A DNA stretch of 64,000 nt from Fragum whitleyi. Lineage: Eukaryota > Mollusca > Bivalvia > Cardiida > Cardiidae. Both the position numbers and the translations under genes were made by a program. The stretch lies in contig OX411551.1 in the NCBI GenBank assembly GCA_948146395.1, positions 48,316,854-48,380,853 of the forward strand. The letters run 5' to 3'. Shown here piece after piece: positions 47,938 through 58,388 of this stretch. Within the stretch, counting starts at the first letter, position 1; each line of letters begins with the position of its first letter. The notes below the pieces were generated by a model, which was not told where the DNA came from, made no database searches, and saw only the letters and a list, made by a program, of their open reading frames with translations.

Positions 47938-48202
47938 ATGGCTGATGCCGATCCCAGAAGTTCGAATTTTAACATAAATTATGACTTTAAGAAACTTTTT
48001 TGTGATTCTTGCAGGGAACCATTTTCTATTGAAAAACCAGCGCGCTTGTTGCCCTGCTTACACAGCGTATGCGACACATGCCTAGATAATTTATCTAAGA
48101 GTGTCGAGTCGGAGGAAAATGGAGACGATGAGGATAAAGGTGAACCCATAGAGAGACTCAGTTGTGCAGTAGAATTAAAGGATCTATCAAAAGATAACGA
48201 AG
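47938..48202 (+). CDS. TRIM/TIF1-like gene, coding exon 1 (first part of the RING)
   Basis: The exon encodes residues 1-88 of a TRIM-type protein and starts at an ATG in good Kozak context. It carries the first six metal ligands of a C3HC4 RING: C22 and C25, then C40 and H42 (PCLH), then C45 and C48 (SVCDTC). An acidic loop (ESEENGDDEDKGE) follows, replacing the short loop of most RINGs. The final Cys pair is not in this exon: it is supplied by C103/C106 (CMIC) at the start of exon 2. The donor AAG|GTAACA at 48202/48203 leaves phase 1, matching the acceptor at 61261. An alternative donor at 48234 (CAG|GTCCAA) would leave phase 0 and break the frame with exon 2. RING proteins of this family are usually ubiquitin or SUMO ligases. 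The TIF1 assignment comes from exon 2. Confidence 0.85.
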
Positions 48203-48690
48203 GTAACAATCCATTTCCAGACGACACATTTCAGGTCCAAATTCAAAGAAGTTGCAGACGACACAAGTTTTAGATTTTTAAAAAGATAAACATCTGACAA
48301 GTCATGGATCTCAATTGCTACCTGTTCATGTAGTTCATGTAGTATCAGAGGCCGGATGCACTAGGTGCATAAGCTGATCACTTCTAATTGCCCTTTCTTG
48401 TAGTAATCTTCTTTGATATGAGGATATTGATCTTAAGGTCAAGGTCATTATTGTTGGTCAAAATTTCAACCAAAAAACTTATTACAAACAGTAAAGACCA
48501 GACTGCTCAAATGTGGAGGATGTTCTTAGTTGATACTGTTTACCTAAGCTCTGTTAATGAATGAAATGTGTCATGAATAGCAAGAGAAATGGGTTCATTG
48601 AAATTCTGCATGAAAATGAATTTTAGGCTTCAGAGGGGATTCTTTGAACCCCAACCCCCAGTAATTCAAGGTGTCCTGTCAACTCAGCTT

Positions 48691-48845
48691 GTCAAAAACT
48701 CAGCCTGTCAGGACTGTGTAAAACTCAGCTGATGTCATACTTGGCCGGTCAACTCAGCCTGTATATAGGTCAAAACTCAGCCTGTCAGGGCTGTGTAAAA
48801 CTCAGCTGATGTCATACTTGGCCGGTCAACTCTGCCTGTATATAG
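48691..48845 (+). repeat. Two-copy ~77-bp tandem repeat
   Basis: aactcagcctgtcagg starts at 48697 and 48774; both copies include ctgatgtcatacttggccgg and end ctgtatatagg. It directly precedes the inverted-repeat structure at 48876. The stretch 48274-48690 is otherwise featureless. Confidence 0.85.
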
Positions 48846-49595
48846 GTTATTATAGTGTATAATAAGGGGCTGTATCACACCGTACAACCGGTTGCGGCGA
48901 TGACGGGTGAGAGTCAACGATGACAGCATCGGAACATTATGCCGATGAGACGGTAGGTCGAATAAATTTATTCGTGTAAATAAACGATTGAAGCTTTGGT
49001 ACTCTAAAGCAGATAAATGATCGTGGAAGTGTTCACCGCTTCTTTAGAATAAATCTTTTCTCATATCCCTCCCAAATAAGGCCACAATCATTGATTATTT
49101 CGGAGGTTTCCCATGAAAAGTTATGAAATTAGACTTTATGCTCTCATATTTCGCCTATCTCTCAATAAATGCTATTTCAACCTGTACACACCTGAAGTCT
49201 AATCATCATCCGATATTTCTTCCAAATTTGAAGCTATAATTCAAAAAAACAAACACACAGCGGGTCCCCAAAGACGATATGTAGTAAGAAAAATGTTGCC
49301 TCTGTAGACAGCGTGAATTTCACGGGGTTCACATAGATGACAGAACTGAATAATTTGCGATTGCCGAAGTCGACAGACCCATATTCAGACTATGCTTAAA
49401 AATGATCATTTTTGGTGTTGTATTTTTCAATAAGACACCAAAACAATTTAAATCGACATACATGCTGACATGTCCACTATTTTGCAAATGACGTGTCATA
49501 TCGAAAAATAATTCAAGGGATTTAATGGAGGATTTCAAATACTCACAAACCAAGAAGAAACAGTTGTGATCAGACTGAATATCTCGTATACGTTT

Positions 49596-50465
49596 TTAGC
49601 TCCACTGGCTGAAAGCCACTGGGGCTATTGTCATGGCGTTGTGTCCGTCGTGCGTCCGTCCGTGCGTGCGTGCGTGCGTCCGGTCGTAAACTTTTCTTTA
49701 AAAAACTTCTTCTGAGAAACTACTGGATGAATTTCAACCAAACTTCACAGGAATGATCCTTGGATGACCCTCTTTCAAAGTTGTTCAAGAAATTTTGATC
49801 CAATGAAAAACATTGATTTAATGGGCGTGGCTAATTTCCAAATATGGTAAAAAGTGAGTTTTCTCAGATTCTAATCTATGGATACCAATTAGATTTTATA
49901 TGAATGATCCTTGGGTGACCCGTTATCAGTCTACAAAAAATCATTGTGATCGGATGGAAAATATGCATTTTATGGGCAGAGGTCAATTCTCTATATGTTA
50001 TATAGTGGAAACTTAGAAAATCATTTTCTCAGAATGTAACAGATGGATATCAACCAAATTTCACTGGAATAATCCTTGAGTGACCCTTTATCGGTCGGCA
50101 AAAATTATTTTGATTCGATGAAAAATATGTATTTTATGGGCGGAGGTCATTTCTCAATATGTTAAATAGTGGAAACTATGAAAATCATTTTCTCAGAATG
50201 TAACTGATGGATATCAATCAAACATTTATGGTATGATCTTTCGGTGACCCATCATCATGCAGCCAAAAATTATTTTGATTTGATGAAAAATAATATGTCT
50301 TTTAAGAGTGGAGGTCATTTTTCTATTTGTTATATAGTTGAAACTTTGAAAATCATTTTCAACATCAGTAAACCCCAAATATCTAAAAATCTAGTCAAAA
50401 CATTTATTTGTTTTTACGAGAATTTCAAGCCTGTGGAGCGACACAAGCCATTCATGGCTTTCTAG
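49596..50465 (+). mobile_element. Type E Helentron-like element with precise boundaries
   Basis: It begins TTAGCTCCACTGGCTGAAAGCCACTGG (5' hairpin), then has a GTCC/GTGC microsatellite (49641-49682), core units of about 150 bp with ggatatcaacca and gggcggaggtcatttct, a sub-terminal ctgtggagcg complementary to the 5' end, and the final hairpin AAGCCATTCATGGCTT plus TCTAG. The opposite arm of the surrounding inverted repeat keeps the empty site (cgttttttacttg), which fixes the ends and shows no target duplication. Confidence 0.85.
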
Positions 50466-50757
50466 TTTACTTGTAATTCAAGTGACTTAGTATATATTCG
50501 ACGAGTCAAAAAAGCATTTATATTGGAAAACACAGTTGGTCTGTCTTTCATTATCTTTCGTTAACTTTCGATAATATCCACGAGTTCACAAGAATGTTTT
50601 TCATTTTAGATAAAATGAAATCTTGCTAACATAGCCCGGATCGAAAAGGGGGATTATGAAAAAATGAAAAATCTATCCGTTACTTTTCTAAAAGCTTATT
50701 TCATTTTATGTATAGGTCACTGAGCAATAGGAAATTACATCATGAAGATATATAAGA

Positions 50758-51746
50758 CAAGAGGACCATTGGCCCTTAAGCGCTCACCTGAGGCATATAG
50801 TTTACAAAGGAAGCAAAGTGCCAATACTACTTATTTGAAATTCATTACTGGCTTAACAAAAGTCAAAGATATCAAGATGACATACATTTGAGTCAAATAA
50901 ACTGCCCCTAGAGTGCACACAAGGTTTTTCTAGAATTTAACCCCTTGACCACATTTTGATCAGACTTGACCCAATTTTGATCTTGACCGAGATTTGATAG
51001 AGACAAACATTCTGACCAAGTTTCAAGACATTTGGGCCAAAAATGTGGCCTCTAAAGTGCAACCAGGGTCTTTCTAAAAAAATGACCCTTGACCCCATTT
51101 TTGAACCCACTTGACCCAATTTCGAACTTGACCCAGATTTGATGGAGACAAACATTCTGACCAAGTTTCAAGACATTTGGGCCAAAAATGTGGCCTCTAG
51201 AGCGCACACAATTTTTTTTTTTTTTAAATTGACCCCTTGACCCATTTTTGACCGCACTTGACCGAATTTTGAACTTGACCGAGATTTCATGGAGACAAAT
51301 ATTCTGATCAAGTTTCAAGACATTTGGGGCAAAAATGTGGTCTCAAGAGTGCTTACAAGTTTTTTCTAAAATTTGACCCCTTTACCCCAATTTACCCAAC
51401 TTGGTCCAATTTCGAACATGACCGAGATTTAATGGTGACAAACATTCTGTTCAATTTTAAAGACATTTGGGCCAAGAATGTGGCCTCTAGAGTGCACACA
51501 AAGTTTTTCTAAAATTTGACCCCTTGACCCCATTTTTGACCCCACTTGACCCAATTTCGAACTTGACCGAGATTTGATGGAGACAAACATTCTGATTAAG
51601 TTTCAAGACATTTGGGCCAAGAATGTGGCCTCTAGAGTGCACACAAGGTAAAGTTTGACGACGGACGACAGACGATGGACGACGGACGACGGACAGCAGC
51701 CCATCACAATAGCTCACCTTGAGCACTTCGTGCTCAAGTGAGCTAA
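50758..51746 (-). mobile_element. Type A Helentron-like element, complete, minus strand
   Basis: In minus reading it starts TTAGCTCACTTGAGCACGAAG, with a gtccgtcgtccg tract (51655-51700), about five ~145-bp cores (same core as 6617-7461), then caggtgagcg, hairpin gggccaatggtcc and TCTTG. Confidence 0.8.
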
Positions 51747-51929
51747 AAAGGTGAGAGGGAGATTCGATCTTCGGACCTTGCACTGCGAGTCTCTGACCTT
51801 ATGCATATATCTCATTCTATTCTGTCTTCACGATTTGGTATATATTGTTACTTGAATGTAATGTTTGCTTATTGTTTATCCATATAAGGAAGTGGGTTTC
51901 GAATACTTAAAAAGGTAACCAGGAATATT

Positions 51930-52112
51930 AATTGATTGATTAAATGGAGTTTAACGCCGATTTCAACATTTTTGCAGTTATATCGCGGCGGCTGGAGCAC
52001 CTAACAATGGATTCCTGGTTTTTCTCTCACCAGTACAACCATCACATTCTTTCCTAGCCTCCAGCTGCTATCTCACATAGGTTAACGATTATCAACCCAT
52101 TGGTGAGAGATC
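51930..52112 (-). mobile_element. SINE copy 3, head truncated
   Basis: Minus-strand body identical in order to the SINE at 5852 (ggctggagcacctaacaatg mirrored), with an (AATC)n-like tail at 51930-51943. The tRNA head is lost. Confidence 0.75.
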
Positions 52113-52369
52113 GATAACTTTCAAAGTTGACAAATTAAGGACAATTTGAAAGGAGTTTTCGTCGACCCTTGTAACAAAACATGTGTTTTGTGATGTGTTC
52201 CTTTACACTTTATTTCATACTGACGCCAAGAAAAAAACGCCTTGGTAAAATGTGAAATTTCTTTTCCATGTGGCATTTTACATTCCGATAAAACTTTGGT
52301 TAATTTTAATAAAAAGAATGTCTAAACTTCAGAAGCGGTTATTTTTTTTCCAGGAACATGTGCGCCTTT

Positions 52370-54008
52370 TTATACGCCCGTCGAAGACGGGACGTATTAT
52401 GGGATCACCCGTGGCATCCGGGCGTCCGGGCGTCCGGCGGCGTCCACTTCTTTGTCCGGAGCATAACTCTGTCACTTGAAGTCCGATTGACTTCAAACTT
52501 GGCAATTGTATTCTTCTCATCATTGCGGAGTGCAGTGCACAAGAACCATAACTCTACCTGGCCTATTTTTTTTTGAGTTATTGCCCTTTGTTGTTTTTCA
52601 GACTTGAATCTTGTCCGGAGTATATCTCTTAAAGTTTAATAGCTAGGGTCATGAAACTTCATGGGTGTATAGATCTCACCAAGGGGGAGTGCAGTGCACA
52701 AGAACCATAACTCTACCTGGCCTATTTTTTGAGTTATTGCCCTTTGTTGTTTTTCAGACTTGAATCTTGTCCGGAGTATATCTCTTAAAGTTTAATAGCT
52801 AGGGTCATGAAACTTCATGGGTGTATAGATCTCACCAAGGGGGAGTGCAGTGCACAAGAACCATAACTCTACCTGGCCTATTTTTTGAGTTATTGCCCTT
52901 TGTTGTTTTTCATACTAGAATCTTGTCCGGAGTATATCTCTTAAAGTATAATAGCTAGGATCATGAAACTTCATGGGTGTATAGATCTAACCAAGGAGGA
53001 GTGCAGTGCACAAGAACCATAACTCTACCTGGCATATTTTTTGAGTTATTGCCCTTTGTTGTTTTTCATACTAGAATATTGTCCGGAGTTTATCTGTAAA
53101 AGTATAATAGCTAGGATCATGAAACTTCATGGGTGTATAGATCTTACCAAGGAGGAGTGCAGTGCACAAGAACCATAACTCTACCTGGCCTATTTTTTGA
53201 GTTATTGCCCTTTGTTGTTTTTCAGACTTGAATCTTGTCCGGAGTATATCTGTAAAAGTATAATAGGTAGGATCATGAAACTTCATGGGTGTATAGATCC
53301 CACCAAGGGGGAGTGCAGTGCACAAGAATAACAACTCTACCTGGCCTATTTTTTGAGTTATTGCCCTTTGTTTTTTTCAGACTTGAATCTTGTCGGAAGT
53401 ATATCTCTTAAAGTTTAATAGCTAGGATCATGAAACTTCATGGGTGTATAGATCTCACCAAGGGGGGGTTCAGTGCACAAGAACCATAACTCTACCTGGC
53501 CTATTTTTCGAGTTATTGCCCTTTGTTGTTTTCCAGACTTGAATCTTGTCCGGAGTATATCTCTAAAAGTATAATAGCTAGGATCATGAAACTGCATGGG
53601 TGTATAGATCTAACCAAGGGGTAGTGCAGTGTACAAGAACCATAATTCTACCTGGCCTATTTTTTGAGTTATTGCCCTTTGTTGTTTTTCAGACTTGAAT
53701 CTTGTCCGCAGTATATCTGTAAAAGTATAAAAGCTAGGATCATGAAACTTCATGGGTGTATAGATGTCATCAAGGGGGAGTGCAGTGTACAAGAACCATA
53801 ATTCTACCTGGCCCTTTTTTGAGTTATTGCCCTTTTTTTTTTTATACTAGAATCTTGTCTTGAGTATATCTCTAAAAGTATAATAGCTAGGATAATGAAA
53901 CTACATGGGTGCAAAAAATATTCATTCAAAATAACCTCAGTTCTATTCAAACCCCCAGTTAAAACTAAGCAGTGTGACGGGCGTATCTTGTGACAATTTG
54001 GCACCTTG
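52370..54008 (+). mobile_element. Type B Helentron-like element with nine ~156-bp cores
   Basis: 5' start ttatacgcccgtcgaagacgggacgtatta, then cgtccgggcgtccggcggcg. Units begin with tgcagtgcac at 52531, 52690, 52846, 53002, 53158, 53314, 53469, 53625 and 53781. The 3' end has gacgggcgtat (complement of the 5' end) and cttgtgacaatttggcaccttg before TT. Short open frames on the minus strand repeat every unit and are artefacts of the array. Confidence 0.85.
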
Positions 54009-55465
54009 TTAAGATTGTTGCTTCAATAAAAATTACACATGTTTCTCTAGCATTTGATATGCATGCCAGTGATTCACGCATGAAGTGTATATTTCAATTT
54101 TGTAAACCTATCCTTTTCATGCTCTCAAAAATAGTCCAACATTTTGTTTTAAGTTCAAATAAAAAAACACCCTATGCATTTGAAACTGACTTTATACACT
54201 GATTTAATAATGGAAATCTAATCCACCACTTCTTTTTCTTCTTTATCTTCTTCTTCGTTTTATGCATTTTTATTGTTTAGCGTCAGAAAGCGTTATTATA
54301 AGGAAATAGATTTAGGACCTTAATCGCCGTTTTTGTTTATATTTGTAAACAAATTTGTTTATATATAACATTGTTGGCCTGTGGCTCATTTGATATTCCT
54401 GCTTACCTTCTTCAGTATTCAAAACCCACTTCCTTATATGGATAAAAAATAGGCAAACCTTGGCTATGTTAGCAAGATTTTATTTTATCTAAAATAAAAA
54501 TCATTCTTGTGAACTCGTGGATATTATCGAAAGTTAACGAAAGATAATGAAAGACAGGCCAACTATGTTTTCCAAAATACATGCTTTTTTGACTCGTCGA
54601 ATGTATACTGAGTCAATTGAATTACAAGTAAAAAACGTATACGAAATATTCAGTCTGATCACAACTGATTTTTTCTTGGTTTGTGAGTATTTGAAATCCT
54701 ACATTATATCCCTTGAATTATTTTTCGATATGACACGTCATTTGCAAAATAGTGGACATGAAAGTCAGCATGTATGTCGATCTAAATTGTTTTGGTGTCT
54801 TATTGAAAAATACAACTCCAAAAATGATCATTTTTATGCATAATCTGAATATGGGTCTGTCGACATCGGCAATCACAAATGATTCAGTTCTGTCATCTAT
54901 GTGAACCCCGTGAAATTCACGCTGTCTACAGAGGCAACATTTTTCTTACTACATGTTGTCTTTAGGGACCCGCTGTGTGTTTATTTTTTTGAATTATGGC
55001 TTCAAATTTGGAAGAAATATCGGATGATGATTAGACTTCAGGTGTGTACAAGTTGAAATAGCATTTATTGAGAGATAGGCGAAATATGAGAGCATAAAGT
55101 CTAATTTCATAACTTTTCATGGGAAACCTCCGAAATAATCAATGATTGTGGCCTTATTTGGGACGGATATGAGTAAAGATTTATTCTATAGAAGCGCTGA
55201 ACACCTACACGATCATTTATCTGCTTTAGAATACCAAAGCTTCAATCGTTTATTTACACGAATAAATTTATTTGACCTACCGTCTCCTTGGCATAATGTT
55301 CCGATGCTGTCATCGTTGACTCACCCGTCATCGCCGCAACCGGTTGTACGGTGTGTGTATTGGCATGCTTACCTGATTGTTAATCAAGGTGTTAAGTGGA
55401 CCTTAAAGATTCATGTCCGACTTTGACAATAGTCTGTTAAAATTAAAACTAAGTCCTTAATATAT

Positions 55466-55553
55466 ATCGATGGCTCAGCGCAAAACAGTTGTAACTGCCT
55501 TTATAGATATACATATCTAGGCAGTGACAACTGTTTCGTGCTGAGCCATCGAT
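55466..55553. repeat. 88-bp hairpin of the GCTCAGC family, copy 2
   Basis: ATCGATGGCTCAGC pairs with GCTGAGCCATCGAT, and acagttgt.actgcct with aggcagt.acaactgt. The loop is agatatacatatct, itself palindromic. The related copy is at 6173-6251. Confidence 0.85.
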
Positions 55554-55851
55554 AATCCTGTACATGATTTGTCATCTTCAGACTTTTATGCTCAAAAAAT
55601 AATAATTTGAAAAATAAACTAACAGAAAAGGTTAATAAAGTAGATTTAACATCAGAATTGTATCTCATATTTTCACAAATACTGTAATAAAAGTGAATGT
55701 GATGTAAGTCTTAGAAAACAGCAACATGTTTTCCTATTATAACACTTTAACAAGTGAATGTTAATCTAAAATAAAAAGAAAAAAAAAGATGCACAGACAC
55801 TTAAATATTTTTTCATTGGATCTTTATACATGCATGTACCTGTGTTATATA
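55554..55851. other. Intronic spacer, nothing recognised
   Basis: AT-rich; no repeat ends or exons. Confidence 0.3.
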
Positions 55852-56479
55852 CAGGGCTTGTGCTAGCTTTTTAAATTTGGGAGTCATTGACCCCTTGACC
55901 ATAAAATTCTGGGGGTCAAAACTGGTTCTGTAGGCATAAAAATAGAGCATAACATGGTAACTTATCAGTCATTAAGTGATCTATGTAACTGAAAGAACAA
56001 ACATTAACCCTTGTCATGCTGAATAAATTTTGGCTAAAATTTTCATCAATATCAAAGGACAAAAGTACTGAAAGTACCAACTGTAGGTCAATTTTTATTA
56101 GAAAAACCAAATCTATTGACAATTCTGGTTTGAAAGTGAGAAACAGGTGGTGTAGATTAACATCAGACAGTTCAGACTGCACATATGTGCAGGCTGATGT
56201 TTGTCTACAGCTCCTGCCAAAGAAGGAATATTCCGGGTTCAGCATGACAAGGGTTAAAGTGTCAACACTTTAATGTTTATGTTGTTGCATTTAGATAGAT
56301 CTTTTGTAATAGTATGAAGAGAACAGTTGATTTATAATAAATTATTAAATCTTTTATATTGTATAGGTTGCACAACTTGAAATTCAATGGGTCAAAATGA
56401 CTCCCTGCAGAAAATTATAGAGGTCAAAATTGGATTTTTGGGAGTCAAAACCCTCATTTAAGGGTCAAACACCAGCCTT
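55852..56479. mobile_element. Family H element, copy 1
   Basis: It begins cagggcttgtgctagc, with gggagtcattgacccctt near the left end and gggagtcaaaaccctcatttaagggtcaaacaccagcctt at the right; the right terminus is the inverted partner of the left. Other copies: 59612-61206 and from 63780. Non-coding. Confidence 0.65.
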
Positions 56480-56816
56480 ATATCTAGGTGGAGTTGACAG
56501 GACAAGTTATTCACAGGCCGAGGTTTTGTTAACTAATGGAGTCTGAGACTCCAAATTTCAAAGGTTGGACTCACCCATTTTGCAATTCTGGTGTCAAATT
56601 TACAGATTTATAATGAGTATCTAATCCTGAACTTTGCCAACCAGAGCCATTCATGATCATGATATTTTCTCTATCTTGTTTTAACAAGAGTTAAAACCGA
56701 CAACCTTCAATTGTTTATCTACAATTAATTTTTAAGCTTTTAATTCTTATTCTTTAGGTATTCTGTGGATAGCTCAGGGTATATTTATTTACCTGTGTTT
56801 GTCTGATTGTCTTCAA
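56480..56816. other. Intronic spacer, nothing recognised
   Basis: No exon or repeat end is seen. Confidence 0.3.
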
Positions 56817-57003
56817 TATTTGTCTCTCACCAATGGGTTGATAATCTGGGTAGACCTATGTGAGATAGCGGCTGGAGGCTAGGAACGAATGTGGTGGTTG
56901 TACTGGTGAGAGAAATACCAGGAATCCATTGTTAGGTGCTCCAGCCGCCGCAATATAACTGAAATAATGTTGAAAGTGGCGTTAAACCCCATTCAATCAA
57001 TCA
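56817..57003 (+). mobile_element. SINE copy 4, 3' part
   Basis: Plus-strand body (tctcaccaatgggttgataat, cctatgtgagatagc, ggctggaggctagga, gaatccattgttaggtgctcc) ending in ttaaaccccattcaatcaatcaac, an (AATC)n-type tail. The tRNA head is lost. Confidence 0.8.
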
Positions 57004-57097
57004 ACTGATTGTCTTCAAAAACTTTACATTGGAGCCACACATTGTGCCATAACTTCAATTCTCTCAGTCTCATCAAGTTACAATGATCTATTCTTAT

Positions 57098-57751
57098 GTA
57101 ACCCGCAAATAAATATTCGACTCCGTCGGGATTCGAACCCGGGACCTCTACATCCCAAAGCAAGTGCTCTACCACGTCGCTATAAAAGCTAGCTTGTACG
57201 GCAAGGCAGTACAAACACCCCTTATAGTCAACCCGGCTACGTACACCCCCTCGATGATTAAGATTCTTCCACGAATCTTCTCAATTCAACATCCTCAACT
57301 ACCAAATCACATAACCACCACCTCATGTGGGTTATTTACGGTGGGCGCCAAATGTAACCCGCAAATAAATATTCAACTACGTCGGGATTCGAACCCGGGA
57401 CCTCTACATCCCAAAGCAAGTGCTCTACCACGTCGCCATAAAAGCTAGCTTGTACGGCAAGGCAGTACAAACACCCCTTATAGTCAACCCGGCTACATAC
57501 ACCCCCTCGATAATTAAGATTCTTCCACGAATCTTCTCAATTCAACATCCTCAACTACCAAATCACATAACCACCACCTCATGTGGGTTATTTACGGTGG
57601 GCGCCAAATGTAATCCACAAATAAATATTCGACTCCGTGGGGATTCGAACCCTGGACCTCTACATCCCAAAGCAAGTGCTCTACCACGTTGCTATAAAAG
57701 CTAGCTTGTACGGCAAGGCAGTACAAACACCCCTTATAGTCAACCCGGCTA
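57098..57751 (-). repeat. 256-bp tandem repeats each with a tRNA-Pro-like head
   Basis: The unit starts at 57098, 57354 and 57610 (the third is partial). In minus reading each unit contains gtggtagagcacttgc, ctttggga, aggtcccggg and the perfect box B ggttcgaatcc. This matches the arrangement of a tRNA with a TGG (Pro)-type anticodon loop, at about 57125-57190, 57381-57446 and 57637-57702. Acceptor stems do not pair, so these are tRNA-derived repeat heads rather than working tRNA genes. The 94-residue open frames in adjacent units are shadows of the repeat. Confidence 0.8.
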
Positions 57752-57830
57752 CACTTATTTAGCATGGTTAACATAGGTGGAACTAGAAGGATTTTGAAGT
57801 TTATACACTCTCAGAAGGTGATTGACTTAA

Positions 57831-58052
57831 CCCTTTGCTGTTTAATCCCTGCTTTTCATGTGCCTTTGATTTTATGATTGAGAAAACATTGTGAAAAAAG
57901 AAGAAATTGCTTCTGACAAGCAATTTCTTCTTTTTCCACACTATTTTCTACCCTACTGAATGATTATTTTTCAAATAAAATCCACTTTTAATTTTTCGTC
58001 TGCAAAACCTTTGAATTTGGACAGGTCCAAAATTGTGTAAAACAGGAAAGGG
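57831..58052. mobile_element. TTAA MITE with internal hairpin, copy 4
   Basis: TTAA at 57827-57830 and 58053-58056; ends CCCTTTGCTGTTT and AAACAGGAAAGGG; hairpin intact. Very similar to the copy at 4389. Confidence 0.8.
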
Positions 58053-58056
58053 TTAA

Positions 58057-58388
58057 GTATATAGGATGAAGGCTATATGTGTACTGTGAAAAAAAGCAAA
58101 ATTCCATTGTCTGTTCCCCTTTTCTATGATTTGAGCGTTGGTGATTGGTGAACAATCAAAACATCTTATAAGCTGTAGTTTCAATGTTATATTTTTTCAT
58201 CATCAAAAGTTTTTGAAAGAGGATTTATTTCTTTTACACACTTGCATAAGGTGTGTAATGGTAGTTACCCCTTGGTAAAGGTTCCTCTTATTGATCTGCA
58301 ATTTTGAAGTCAAGGTCATCTGACAAGGTCAACATGGAGTGTCAAGTTCAAGCTTAAACAAAAATTGTATGGGAGGCATAGACATGTA
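58057..58388. other. Intronic spacer with type C-like core text
   Basis: tgaagtcaaggtcatctgacaaggtcaac at about 58299-58328 resembles type C cores, and gggaggcat near 58371 resembles their sub-terminal end. No exon. Confidence 0.4.

Larger units (their letters stand above)
48876..55355. mobile_element. 6.5-kb inverted-repeat element carrying later insertions
   Basis: The ends are CACACCGTACAACCGG (left) and its reverse complement (right), flanked by TGTAT on both sides (48871-48875, 55356-55360). The right arm (about 54390-55355) is matched by the left arm at 48876-49595, 50466-50643 and about 51865-51925. The gaps in the left arm are a type E element (49596-50465) and a ~1.2-kb segment containing a type A element. 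The middle is filled by a SINE and a type B element. No transposase is recognisable. The 5-bp flank match could be chance, so the superfamily is left open. Confidence 0.8.

Noticed and set aside
48163..48171. C76 as the seventh RING ligand
   Set aside because: It is followed by AVE with no partner Cys; the CMIC pair in exon 2 fits better.
48235..48240. Alternative exon 1 donor CAG|GTCCAA
   Set aside because: Weaker donor, and phase 0 would put exon 2 out of frame; AAG|GTAACA at 48203 is phase 1 and restores the RING.
53071..53792. Repeated minus-strand open frames with the phrase YTPMKFHDPSYY
   Set aside because: They follow the 156-bp type B cores and break at unit boundaries.
49329..54843. 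Similar open frames at 49329-49553 (minus) and 54547-54843 (plus) as conserved protein
   Set aside because: They lie in the two arms of the inverted repeat, so similarity is explained by DNA duplication; no recognisable domain and the frames differ in length.
57125..57702. Three functional tRNA-Pro genes
   Set aside because: Box B and anticodon region are good but the acceptor arms do not pair and box A is imperfect.
57164..57704. Two nearly identical 94-codon open frames as a small gene family
   Set aside because: They are the same frame read through adjacent 256-bp tandem units, antisense to tRNA-like sequence; no domain or splice support.
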